Shown: positions 7,490-15,552 of the stretch, one piece after another | Layout of the letters: each line of letters begins with the position of its first letter | How positions within the stretch are numbered: the first letter of the stretch is position 1 | From: Kofleriaceae bacterium | GTDB lineage: Bacteria; Myxococcota_A; Polyangia; Haliangiales; Haliangiaceae | Length of the DNA: 43,791 bases | Direction of reading: 5' to 3' | Assembly (NCBI GenBank): GCA_022842285.1 | Contig: JALHPV010000023.1 | Coordinates: forward strand, 1-43,791 | The notes under the pieces: generated by a model | What the model saw: the letters and a program-made list of their open reading frames with translations, nothing else | Told to the model about the DNA's origin: nothing | Database searches by the model: none | Position numbers and translations under genes: made by a program

Positions 7490-9280
7490 TCAGTTGGAGG
7501 CGAGCTTGCCGACCGGACCGACCGGGGCCGGCGGGACGAGGATCAGCACCTCGCGCTCGTCGAGAGCGGTGCAGCCGCTGGCGAGCACGCGGATCTTCGC
7601 GCGGAAGATCTGGGCATTCGCCGTCTGCATCACGAAGTCGTTGAACGCGGTCACCGTGAACTCGACCTGCGTGCCGGGCGTGACGTTCTGGAACGACGTC
7701 GCGTCGAACGTCGGGGTCGGCAGGGTGGGCGGCGGCGGCGGCAACATGAACGACGCCGGCGTGACCGCCTTGATGAAGTCAGCGGTGGTCCCCGACGCGA
7801 GGGGGGTACCGACGATGTCGGTGGTCTCGCCCACGCGCTCGCTGGTCACGTCGAAGGTCGCGAAGCGAGCCAGCATGCGGATGCCCGTCACGATGTTCGT
7901 GCCGAGTCCGCTGCCGGTGCTCGACGCTTGGAAGACCACCGGACACAGGCCGTTCGCATTCGGGGCCCGGCCCGCGCCGCCGATGCCCGTGCAGCACTGG
8001 TTCGCAGCGCAGTTCGCGGGGCGCACGCCCGCGTCCCATGCGCCGGGCGGGACGAGCGCTCCCGTCGCGGTCGCGAAGTCCTCGAGGTCGGTCTGTCCCG
8101 AGCAGTCGGGCGGCGCCAGGTTTGGATTCGGAATGGCCGCCACCCCAACCACGCGAGCGCAGATGTTGTTCAGGGCGGTCTTGGTCTCGGCGCGCGAGTG
8201 AGCCATGGCAGCGACAGTCGGGCTGTACGCAGCAGACGCCGCTCCCCCGGCGCACGTCGCGGTCTCGCCGGGTCCGTGCATCATCGCGTCGGTCACCTGC
8301 ACGAACACGGGCATGGTTCCCGGGCGGAAGCCGACACCGCCGATGCCGGTGGTGTTCGGCGGCACGCTCGTCAGGCCGGGGCCCGCGAGTCCTGCGCCCG
8401 TCGACGCCTGGTACAGCGCCTCGATGCCCGACTCCGGCCAGTCAGCGCCACAACCACGCGGCCCGCCGTTTGCGGTCAGCTGGCTGATCCCCGCCTGCGT
8501 GGCGGCCACGTCCGCCGAGAGCGTCTGAAACAGCCGGAAGGGCTGGTCCGGCGCGGAGGCGCCGGTACCACAGCCCGCGAGCGAGTTCGTCGAGCCGTGA
8601 CCATCGACAGGGAAGTCCTCGTAGGACCCGACCCCGAACTGGCTGTTCGGGACCTCGGCCTGCACGCCCGGAACGATCGTGCCCGTGAGCGTGTTCGCGA
8701 GATTCGTGATCGAGCCGATCATCGAGCCGGTCGTGTCCATGAGGAAGAACACGTCGAGCGCGGGAATCTCGGTGCCGAACGCGAGCGGCTTGGCGGCCGG
8801 CCCCGTCGGCTCCTGGAATGGCAGCACGAAGAAGAAGTCCTGTGCGGCGCCCGAGCGGCGATACGCGACGACGGTGATCTGCGCCTCGCCGGTGATGCCA
8901 TCGAGCGTGGCGCCGATGCGCGACACCTCCGCCACCGAAGCGGGGAACGCGGGAATCTCGAGCGTCGAGCCGTTCATCACGCCGACGTTCGGGTTCGCGA
9001 TCGTCCAGGTCACCTGGCCGGTGAGGTCCTCTTGCTGTCCGTCCATGAAGTAGCCAGTGGCCGTGAAGGCCTGGCTGCCCGGCATGTTGAGATCGAGCTC
9101 GATGAGCGGATCGGTCGGGTCGACGAGGATCGATGCGAGGACGTGGGGGCCGACCGGACCATCATCGTCGTCGACCGCGTCGTCCTCGGCGTCGCCGTCG
9201 GCACTGTTGTCGTTGTTACTGACCGTGGGACCGCAACCGACGAGCGCAGTCACGGCAATGATCGAAGCGAGGCGGATCAT
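7490..9280 (-). CDS. von Willebrand factor A-domain lipoprotein
   Basis: The protein has 596 residues. The start at 9280 follows a good ribosome binding site (GGAGGG, 7 bp upstream) and opens a lipoprotein signal peptide ending in LVGC (Cys16). A very acidic spacer (DGDAEDDAVDDDD) follows. An Ig-like beta domain lies at about 45-140, and a vWA domain begins near 173. Its metal-ion-dependent adhesion site reads DTTGS (Asp182), and a later aspartate-containing VTDAMMHG could supply further ligands. Many cysteines (for example CGTGASAPDQ, NQCCTG) suggest disulfides in the periplasm or on the surface. An adhesion or protein-binding role is likely. A proline-rich stretch (LPPPPPTLP) precedes the C-terminal beta domain. 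Confidence 0.85.
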   Translation of the reverse strand: MIRLASIIAVTALVGCGPTVSNNDNSADGDAEDDAVDDDDGPVGPHVLASILVDPTDPLIELDLNMPGSQAFTATGYFMDGQQEDLTGQVTWTIANPNVGVMNGSTLEIPAFPASVAEVSRIGATLDGITGEAQITVVAYRRSGAAQDFFFVLPFQEPTGPAAKPLAFGTEIPALDVFFLMDTTGSMIGSITNLANTLTGTIVPGVQAEVPNSQFGVGSYEDFPVDGHGSTNSLAGCGTGASAPDQPFRLFQTLSADVAATQAGISQLTANGGPRGCGADWPESGIEALYQASTGAGLAGPGLTSVPPNTTGIGGVGFRPGTMPVFVQVTDAMMHGPGETATCAGGAASAAYSPTVAAMAHSRAETKTALNNICARVVGVAAIPNPNLAPPDCSGQTDLEDFATATGALVPPGAWDAGVRPANCAANQCCTGIGGAGRAPNANGLCPVVFQASSTGSGLGTNIVTGIRMLARFATFDVTSERVGETTDIVGTPLASGTTADFIKAVTPASFMLPPPPPTLPTPTFDATSFQNVTPGTQVEFTVTAFNDFVMQTANAQIFRAKIRVLASGCTALDEREVLILVPPAPVGPVGKLASN

Positions 9281-9465
9281 GAACACCCTCCGTGGACCGC
9301 AGGTTAGCCCAAGGCCCGTCGCGAATGACATCTCGGATCCGAGCCGCGTGCTGGCGACAATCGACCTCACCGACACCATCCCACCTCGTCGGTGGCGCTC
9401 GTTGCCCATGGCCTGACGCGAGTCGCGCGGCGCAACCTTTCCGGGGCCGAACCCATCACAGCGGC

Positions 9466-10923
9466 ATGAGAATCGTGCTTGTCGGCGCCACCGGATTCAT
9501 CGGGCGTGCGCTGGTGCTCGCGCTTCAGGGGCACGGTCACGACGTGTGCGCGCTGGTCCGGTCCCGCGCGCGCGCAGCGGCGGTGCTACCGGCGGGCGTG
9601 GAGATGGTCGAGCTGACGGATGACGGGGCGGTGGATGCCGCCGTCGCCCGCGCGGAGGCCGTCGTGAACCTCGCTGGCGAATCGATCGCGGGGAAGCGCT
9701 GGACGCGCCGGCGCAAGCGCGTCCTGCGGGCGAGCCGACTCGACGTCACCCAGCGTCTGGTGGACGCGACCGATGCGCGGAAACGCCCGTTGCCGCTGTT
9801 CATCTCGGCGAGCGCGGTGGGGATCTACGGCGACGGGGGAGAGCACTTCCTCGACGAAGCGTCGCCGCCGGGCGAGGGGTTTGCGGCGGAGCTCTGTCAG
9901 GCCTGGGAGGCGGTCGCACGCCATGCGCACGCCACCCGCATCGTCTGCATGCGCTTCGGGATCGTGCTCGGGCGCGATGGCGGCGCCCTCGAACCGCTCC
10001 TGCGGATCGGGAAGCTGGGCCTCGGCGGCCCCCTCGCCGGGGGAGAGCAATGGGTCTCGTGGATCCACCTCGACGATGTCGTCGCGGCGGTGCTGCACGT
10101 GCTGGCCTCGCCTCGGCTCGCGGGCCCGGTGGCGGTGGTGGCGCCGGAGCCCGTGCGGCAGCGGGATCTGGCGCGCGCGATCGGCGCTGCGGTCCGTCGC
10201 CCCGCCGTGCTGCCGGCCCCGCGCTTCGCCCTCTCCCTGGCGCTCGGCGAATCCGCCGCGCTCCTCCTGCAGAGCCAGCGTGTCCTGCCGCGCGCGCTGG
10301 GCGCGAGTGGCTTCAAGCATCGCTTCCCGACCCTCGAGTCCGCACTCGAAGATCTGCTCTCCGACGCCGTGACCATCCGCCGCGCCGACCAGGCGGAGCT
10401 GCCAGATTCGGCCTACGTGCAAACGCGGCGCCCCCGCTACACGCTCAGCACCCGGACCGAGCTCGATGCACCCCTCGCCGAGGTGTTTCCGTTCTTCGCG
10501 GCCCCCGCGAACCTCGGAGCGCTGACGCCGCGTGCGCTCTCGTTCGAGATCCTTGGTGACCCCGACGCGGTCCACGAGGGGGCGCTCATCGACTACCGGA
10601 TTCGCCTCGGCGGCCTACCCATGCGGTGGCGCACGCAGATCCGGAGCTGGCTGCCGGGCGCGAAGTTTGTCGATTCGCAGGAGCGCGGCCCCTATCGCGC
10701 GTGGTGGCACGAGCATCGGTTCCACGAGCGCGACGGCAAGACGATCATGGATGACATCGTGCACTACGCGCCGCCGCTAGGGCCGCTCGGCGCGATCGCA
10801 AATCTGCTGTTCGTGGGGCGGATGCTGCGGCGAATCTTCAACTACCGCCAGGCGGCCATTCGCCTGCGCTTCGACCGCCGTCCGCAGCCGACGCTCGAGC
10901 TCAGTTCGCAGCCGCTGGCGTGA
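9466..10923 (+). CDS. TIGR01777-type epimerase fused to a C-terminal SRPBCC domain
   Basis: The protein has 485 residues. The first ~300 form an NAD(P)-binding Rossmann epimerase of the YfcH/SDR39U1 family: VGATGFIG at 6-13, VVNLAGESIAGKRWT, SASAVGIYGD, and a C-terminal DUF1731-like GASGFKHRFPTLESAL. From about residue 320 a START/SRPBCC domain follows, with a beta segment (LSTRTELDAPLAEVFPFF), an interior ending YRIRLGGLPMRW, and a C-terminal helix. SRPBCC folds bind hydrophobic ligands, so the fusion may present a lipid or polyketide substrate to the dehydrogenase (inference). The start ATG at 9466 matches the family N-terminus. The 3' end overlaps the convergent regulator gene by 23 bp. 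Confidence 0.9.
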   Translation: MRIVLVGATGFIGRALVLALQGHGHDVCALVRSRARAAAVLPAGVEMVELTDDGAVDAAVARAEAVVNLAGESIAGKRWTRRRKRVLRASRLDVTQRLVDATDARKRPLPLFISASAVGIYGDGGEHFLDEASPPGEGFAAELCQAWEAVARHAHATRIVCMRFGIVLGRDGGALEPLLRIGKLGLGGPLAGGEQWVSWIHLDDVVAAVLHVLASPRLAGPVAVVAPEPVRQRDLARAIGAAVRRPAVLPAPRFALSLALGESAALLLQSQRVLPRALGASGFKHRFPTLESALEDLLSDAVTIRRADQAELPDSAYVQTRRPRYTLSTRTELDAPLAEVFPFFAAPANLGALTPRALSFEILGDPDAVHEGALIDYRIRLGGLPMRWRTQIRSWLPGAKFVDSQERGPYRAWWHEHRFHERDGKTIMDDIVHYAPPLGPLGAIANLLFVGRMLRRIFNYRQAAIRLRFDRRPQPTLELSSQPLA

Positions 10924-11743
10924 CCAGACCCGCCCCGACGGCGGCCAGCTGACCCAGCGTCGCGACGCGCTTCACGCGCGGAGGCAACGCGCCCAGCGAG
11001 CTCGCCTGCTGTCCGCCGACGACGATCTGGACCGAGTCCGGCAGCGCCTCCAGGCAGCGCGCATACGCTCGGGCGCGCGCCGAGGCGAGAGGCGCGGTCA
11101 CGCTCAGCCAGACGAGCTGGGGAGCGTACTCGGCGACCGCCGCCGCCAACGCGGTGTAGGGCGTGTCCGGGCCGAGGTTGACCGCCTGCACGCCGACCTC
11201 GACCAGTGACATCGCCACGAGCTGCGAGGGGAGCAGATACAGATCCTCGGTCGGGGCAGCTCCGACAGCGACGGGCGCCGTGCTCGGCGGCTCCGACAGC
11301 ATGCCGCGCAGGTGCGCGACGGCGTGGAGGCACGCATCGGTGGCCCGGTGCTCGACGTAGATCCCGGACTCGTCATGTCGCCAGAGCTCACCGAGCTCGT
11401 GCATCGCCTCGCGGATCGGCCCGTCGGCGAGCTGCGCGACCGTCCGGCCCTCGAGGTAGCGCGCCAGCAGCCAGCCCCGGGCCCCGGCGCTGTCGCCCGC
11501 ACGGAGCACGTCGACGAAGCGCTTGCTCCGGGCGGCGGTCACCTCCGGGAGATCCAGCAGATCCGGTCGTACGACGGAGGACCCCGACGCACGGATGAAG
11601 CGCATCGCCTCCCCGAGCTCGATGCGGCGATGACCGCCCTCGGTCCGCGTGGCGGCGATCTTTCCCGCGTCCACCCAGCGCTTCAGCGACGACTCGCTCA
11701 CGCCGATCGCATCGGCAAGCTCGCGAGTGGTCAGGAGACGCAT
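10901..11743 (-). CDS. CarH/LitR-like MerR-type regulator with degenerate B12-binding domain
   Basis: The protein has 280 residues. The MerR-type winged helix is at 1-55 (LTTRELADAIGVSESSLKRW, then GGHRRI). A helical bundle at about 70-150 keeps the CarH light-sensing signature W-x9-EH as W121...E131-H132. A B12-binding-like Rossmann domain follows (VNLGPDTP, VGGQQASS). The DxHxxG motif that supplies the lower cobalt ligand reads D167-L-Y169-L-L-P172, so both His and Gly are lost. CarH/LitR proteins repress carotenoid or photolyase genes in the dark and release DNA in light through adenosylcobalamin. This copy may have lost B12 binding or sense something else. It is divergent from an ECF sigma gene across 76 bp, the arrangement expected of a regulator/sigma pair. 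Confidence 0.85.
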   Translation of the reverse strand: MRLLTTRELADAIGVSESSLKRWVDAGKIAATRTEGGHRRIELGEAMRFIRASGSSVVRPDLLDLPEVTAARSKRFVDVLRAGDSAGARGWLLARYLEGRTVAQLADGPIREAMHELGELWRHDESGIYVEHRATDACLHAVAHLRGMLSEPPSTAPVAVGAAPTEDLYLLPSQLVAMSLVEVGVQAVNLGPDTPYTALAAAVAEYAPQLVWLSVTAPLASARARAYARCLEALPDSVQIVVGGQQASSLGALPPRVKRVATLGQLAAVGAGLVTPAAAN

Positions 11744-11784
11744 GGGCCTAAGATGCCCAGGTTTCCGGCGAGGTTACAGAGCCC

Positions 11785-11836
11785 TTGACGTGGGCGGAAA
11801 ATCGTTCACACTGACCGAAATGAACGATTTGAACGA
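11785..11836 (+). promoter_or_regulatory. Candidate promoter and inverted-repeat operator of the ECF sigma gene
   Basis: TTGACG (11785-11790) could be a -35 box, with a poor -10 near 11807-11812. Perfect 10-bp inverted repeats AAATCGTTCA (11799-11808) and TGAACGATTT (11821-11830) are separated by 12 bp and straddle the ATG at 11820. A further direct half-site TGAACGA lies at 11830-11836. The site is placed so that a bound regulator, probably the divergent CarH-like protein, would block both promoter and start. Confidence 0.55.
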
Positions 11837-12368
11837 ATCTTCGACCAGCGTGACCAGAGAAGCGGTCACGTTCGACCCGGCCGACCGCGGGTTCGTCTAC
11901 GCCGTCGTTCGCCGGATTCTTCAGACCTCCGACGAGGCCGACGATGTGACCCAGGACGCATTGCTCCTCGCGTTTCGCTACCGCGCCTCGTTCCGGGGGG
12001 ATGCCCGCTACCGGACGTGGCTCTACCGGATTGCCACCACCACCGCGCTCGGGCACCTCCGGCGCCAGTCACGGTCCCGATCCCGCCTACGGTTCCAGGC
12101 CGATCTGGAGGGGCTCGAGGAGGCGCTCGAGCCCGCGCAGCCGCCGGACGAGATCCTCGGCGAGGCCCGCGGACGCGCGCTCGTGGCCACCGCGCTCCAG
12201 CAGCTCCAGCCTCACTACCGCGAGATCCTGCTCGCGCGGACGAGTGCCTCGGAGAGTGACGTCGCCGCGCAGCTCGGGATCAGCGTCTCCAACGTGAAGA
12301 TCCGCGCTCATCGCGCCCGCAAGCAGCTCCGCGAGGTCGTGGACCGCATCTCCGCTCCCGCCGCCTGA
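11820..12368 (+). CDS. ECF-type RNA polymerase sigma factor
   Basis: The protein has 182 residues, the usual ECF size. Region 2 shows DEADDVTQDALLLAF and FRGDARYRTWLYRIATTTAL. Region 4 shows LQPHYREILLA, then the helix-turn-helix SESDVAAQLGISVSNVKIR and RAHRARKQL. The start at 11820 is the only one that gives a normal N-terminus and lies between the arms of an inverted repeat. The gene is divergent from a CarH/LitR-like regulator. In actinobacteria, LitR controls the ECF factor LitS for light-induced carotenoids, and this pair has the same layout. No anti-sigma gene is adjacent. A TonB-receptor-like gene begins 59 bp downstream on the same strand and may be co-transcribed. Confidence 0.93.
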   Translation: MNDLNESSTSVTREAVTFDPADRGFVYAVVRRILQTSDEADDVTQDALLLAFRYRASFRGDARYRTWLYRIATTTALGHLRRQSRSRSRLRFQADLEGLEEALEPAQPPDEILGEARGRALVATALQQLQPHYREILLARTSASESDVAAQLGISVSNVKIRAHRARKQLREVVDRISAPAA

Positions 12369-12427
12369 GTTCGAAGGGCGGGGGCGCGGGACAGTAACCA
12401 GCGCGCGGGCTATGCCTCCAAGTGCCG

Positions 12428-14680
12428 ATGTCCCGGAGCTGGATCACGTCCGCAGCGGTGCTGGTCGCCGTAGGTGCGAGCTCGGCCTACGCCCAGCCAG
12501 CGCCAGCGCGCGCTCTCACGGGCTCCGTGGTCGATGCCACCACCGGTCTACCCGTCGTGGGCGCTCTGGTCGCGACAGGAGTCCTGGAGGTCACGACGGA
12601 CGAGCGCGGCGAGTTCGTGCTCGCGGACGCAGGGACGGGGTGGCTCGATGTCGTGGTGGTCGCCGACGGCTACGACCCGCTCGTCCAGCGGGCCCGGGCC
12701 GGGGCCCGCATCACGCTGAAGCTCTCCGCGAACTCGCTCCTCGGAGGCGCGGAGCTGATCACGATCGAGGAGACGCGAGAGGTCGACGGGCGCCCACCCA
12801 CCTATGACGTGACCGCGGACGTGGTTCGCACGCTGCCGGGCTCGGGCAACGACGCCTTGAAGAGCCTGCAGAGCCTCCCCGGCACGGCTCGTGTGCCCTT
12901 CGGGCTCGGCGGCCTGGTCGTGCGAGGGGCCGCCCCGCGCGACACGAACATCTTCCTCGATGGCATCGAGGTGCCGATCCTCTATCACTTCGGCGGCCTC
13001 GCCTCGTTCCTGCCCAGCACGATGATCGATTCGATGGAGCTCGTCTCCAGCGGCTACGGCGTGCGGTACGGACGCGGGCAGGGCGGCCTCGTGGACATCC
13101 GCTCGCGGGGCGGTCGCGCCGATCGCTGGACGGTGGGGAGCGAGCTCAGCCTGCTCGACGCCAGCGCGCGCGCCGAGGGGCCGGCGCTCGGGGGCACGGC
13201 CTCGGTGGGATTGCGGCGGAGCTTCGTCGACGCGGTCCTCGCCGCGGTGCCGACGAGCGATCTCACGCTGCTACCCCGGTACCTCGACTCGCAGGTCCGC
13301 TGGCAGTCGCGCTCCGGCAAGCTCACGGCGCTGCTGTTCGGCGCCGACGACGGCATCGCCTTCAGCACCGGTGACTCGGTCCTCGATGCACGCCAGTCGT
13401 TCGTGCGCGCCGGTGTCCGGTACGCGGACAAGCGAGGCGCCACGGGCTTCACGGTCGTCCCGTGGATCGGGTTCGACCGCACGGCGGTGGTCGTCCAGGA
13501 GTCGTCCGTCATCCGCAGCAACGCGACCGCGGCCCTGCGCGCCACCGTCCAGCACACCCTCGACACCGGCTTCGTCGCCGGCGGCCTCGACCTCCAGGCC
13601 AACCGGTACGCCTATCAACTCGCGACAGAGCCGCCGCCGCTGCCACCGGGGGCGATGCCGGCTCCGACCCAACGCGACGGCACGCGCTGGGCGGCGGACC
13701 TCGGCGTGTGGGGCGAGTACTCGTACCGGTTCGCCGGCGATCGCTTCGCCATCCAGCCGGGCCTGCGCGGGGACCGGCTGGGCCTCACCAACGAGTGGGT
13801 GCTCGATCCACGCCTTTCGTTCCGGCAGCTCCTCACGCCCGCCGTGACCCTCTCCCAGTCGATCGGCCGCTACCACCAGCCGCCGCTCGCGACCGCGATC
13901 GACTACCAGCTCCCCGGCTCACCGCTCCGCGCGTCGTACGCGTGGCAGGCGACGGCCGGCGTGTCGGTGGTCTCGGAGCGATTGGGCGGCGACATCAACG
14001 TGACGGCTTTCGGGGCGGCGCTCCGCGATCTGCCCGTCGATGCGGTGACCGGCGCCACGCCGACGGCCGCTCCGGGAAGCGCGGCATCGGGAGGCGCATC
14101 CGCGGCCATCCGCGATCTCACCGAGGAGCAGCTCGGTCGCTACGCCTACCAGACGAGTGCCGGTCGCGGTCGGACGTACGGGATCGAGACCCAGGTGCGC
14201 CGGCGTGTGGGACCGGTGCAGGGCTGGATCGCGTACACGTACTCGCGCTCGTTCCGTCAGGGTGATCCGTGGTCGATGGAGTCGTATGCGCCCTACATCC
14301 TCGACCAGCCGCACGTCCTCACCGCGCTCGCGACGATGCCGCTCGGCAGCCGCTGGCGCGTCGGCGCCCGCGTACGTCTCGCGAGCGGCAATCCCATCAC
14401 CCCCACGACCGGGAGGTACTTCGACACGAGCCAGCAGGAATTCGTGCCGCTCTCCGGCGCGGCGCTCTCGGCGCGCCTGCCGTTGTTCGCGCAGCTCGAC
14501 GTGCGCGTGGATCGGGAATGGCGCCGCTCGTGGGGCACGCTGAAGCTCTTCCTCGACGTGCAGAACGTCTCGAACCGGGTGAATGCCGAGGGCGTCTCGT
14601 ACAACTTCGACTACACGAGCCAGCAGTACACGCGCGGGCTGCCCGTCTTCCCGTCGCTCGGTCTGGAGCTCGCGCTGTGA
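12428..14680 (+). CDS. TonB-dependent-receptor-like outer membrane protein with carboxypeptidase-regulatory domain
   Basis: The protein has 750 residues from the ATG at 12428; a GTG two codons upstream is possible. A signal peptide ends near SSAYA-QP. A carboxypeptidase-regulatory-like Ig fold follows at about 28-100 (LTGSVVDATTGLPVVGALV). The plug domain at about 120-215 has LPGSGNDALKSLQSLPGTA, LVVRGAAPRDTNIFLDGIEV and VSSGYGVRYGRGQGGLVDI. The rest is beta-strand-rich and ends in an aromatic/aliphatic outer-membrane C-terminus (FPSLGLELAL). A TonB box cannot be assigned with confidence. Such proteins import siderophores, B12 or glycans, but the substrate here is unknown. The next lipoprotein overlaps by four bases (GTGA), suggesting a receptor/surface-lipoprotein pair. 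Confidence 0.88.
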   Translation: MSRSWITSAAVLVAVGASSAYAQPAPARALTGSVVDATTGLPVVGALVATGVLEVTTDERGEFVLADAGTGWLDVVVVADGYDPLVQRARAGARITLKLSANSLLGGAELITIEETREVDGRPPTYDVTADVVRTLPGSGNDALKSLQSLPGTARVPFGLGGLVVRGAAPRDTNIFLDGIEVPILYHFGGLASFLPSTMIDSMELVSSGYGVRYGRGQGGLVDIRSRGGRADRWTVGSELSLLDASARAEGPALGGTASVGLRRSFVDAVLAAVPTSDLTLLPRYLDSQVRWQSRSGKLTALLFGADDGIAFSTGDSVLDARQSFVRAGVRYADKRGATGFTVVPWIGFDRTAVVVQESSVIRSNATAALRATVQHTLDTGFVAGGLDLQANRYAYQLATEPPPLPPGAMPAPTQRDGTRWAADLGVWGEYSYRFAGDRFAIQPGLRGDRLGLTNEWVLDPRLSFRQLLTPAVTLSQSIGRYHQPPLATAIDYQLPGSPLRASYAWQATAGVSVVSERLGGDINVTAFGAALRDLPVDAVTGATPTAAPGSAASGGASAAIRDLTEEQLGRYAYQTSAGRGRTYGIETQVRRRVGPVQGWIAYTYSRSFRQGDPWSMESYAPYILDQPHVLTALATMPLGSRWRVGARVRLASGNPITPTTGRYFDTSQQEFVPLSGAALSARLPLFAQLDVRVDREWRRSWGTLKLFLDVQNVSNRVNAEGVSYNFDYTSQQYTRGLPVFPSLGLELAL

Positions 14681-15510
14681 GGCTCGCGCTGCTGGCCCTG
14701 GTCGCCCTCGTCGCGTGCGGCGACGACGCGAGCGATCCGATCACCCAGCTCACGGCGCCGCGCGTGATCGCCGTCGTCACCGAGCCCTCCGCGTTGGTGC
14801 TCGACGCCTCGATCTCGCTCGAGGCCGTGACCGTCGACGAGCAAGGACCGCGGACCGCGGTCGGGACCGGGGATCGCTCCGTGTCCGCCGTTCGCATGCG
14901 CGCGTGCTCACCGTGGCGCGTCGTCGCCGACCCCGGCCGCGACTGTCCCGCCGAGGCGGCCCTCGCGCTCGTCGTCGATGCGGCCGGGCGAGCCACGCTC
15001 GACGCCGCGGCGCTCGCCGACGCCGTCGCGGCGGACGGACCGCCGGGCGCCTTCGCCGCCCTGGCCTCGACGCCGGGCGGGCTGCCGGTGGCGATCATCA
15101 TCGACGTGGACGTCGACGGCACGACACTGCTGGTGCGGCGTGACATCGCCCTCGTGGCGCCCGACGCCGTCCGGACGAATCCGCGCGTGGCCGAGGTGCG
15201 CGTCGACGGAGGGGCGCCCGCGTCGCTCGTCGCCGGGCAAGCCTACGAGCTCTCCATCGTCCTCGACGGCACGTCCCTCGATGTGCTCCCCGACGGCGCC
15301 CGCGAGCAGGTCCGCGCGGCGCTCTACAGCGGACGCGGCGAGCTGGCGGACCACATCGTGGAACCGCCGGACTCCCAGGTGGGGGAGGTCGTCCTGACCA
15401 GTCCGACCACGTACACCGCCGGCGCCGCCGGTACGGCCTGGCTCCACGTGGTCGTCACCGACGAGACCGCCGGGATGACCTCGGTCGCGGTGCCGCTCGT
15501 CGTCGAGTGA
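14677..15510 (+). CDS. Secreted lipoprotein coupled to the TonB receptor
   Basis: The protein has 277 residues. The GTG start at 14677 overlaps the receptor stop (GTGA) and opens a short signal peptide MRLALLALVALVAC with the lipobox LVAC (Cys14), followed by GDD. The mature part is beta-rich, with two likely Ig-like modules (for example VAEVRVDGGAPASLVAGQAYEL, and LTSPTTYTAGAAGTAWLHVV near the end). No named family is recognised. The overlap implies translational coupling and a shared function at the outer membrane, by analogy with SusC/SusD-like or other receptor/lipoprotein pairs, though no SusD fold is visible. Confidence 0.8.
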   Translation: MRLALLALVALVACGDDASDPITQLTAPRVIAVVTEPSALVLDASISLEAVTVDEQGPRTAVGTGDRSVSAVRMRACSPWRVVADPGRDCPAEAALALVVDAAGRATLDAAALADAVAADGPPGAFAALASTPGGLPVAIIIDVDVDGTTLLVRRDIALVAPDAVRTNPRVAEVRVDGGAPASLVAGQAYELSIVLDGTSLDVLPDGAREQVRAALYSGRGELADHIVEPPDSQVGEVVLTSPTTYTAGAAGTAWLHVVVTDETAGMTSVAVPLVVE

Positions 15511-15552
15511 CCCGCGTTGCGCGACCCTCGGCCGTCGGCATACCGTCGGGCG

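Noticed and set aside
7928-9307. A 459-codon open frame antisense to the vWA lipoprotein
   Set aside because: There is no signal peptide or domain, and composition follows the codon bias of the opposite strand.
14677-15510. SusD-like role for the lipoprotein after the TonB receptor
   Set aside because: SusD proteins are longer and TPR-like helical; this one is short and beta-rich.
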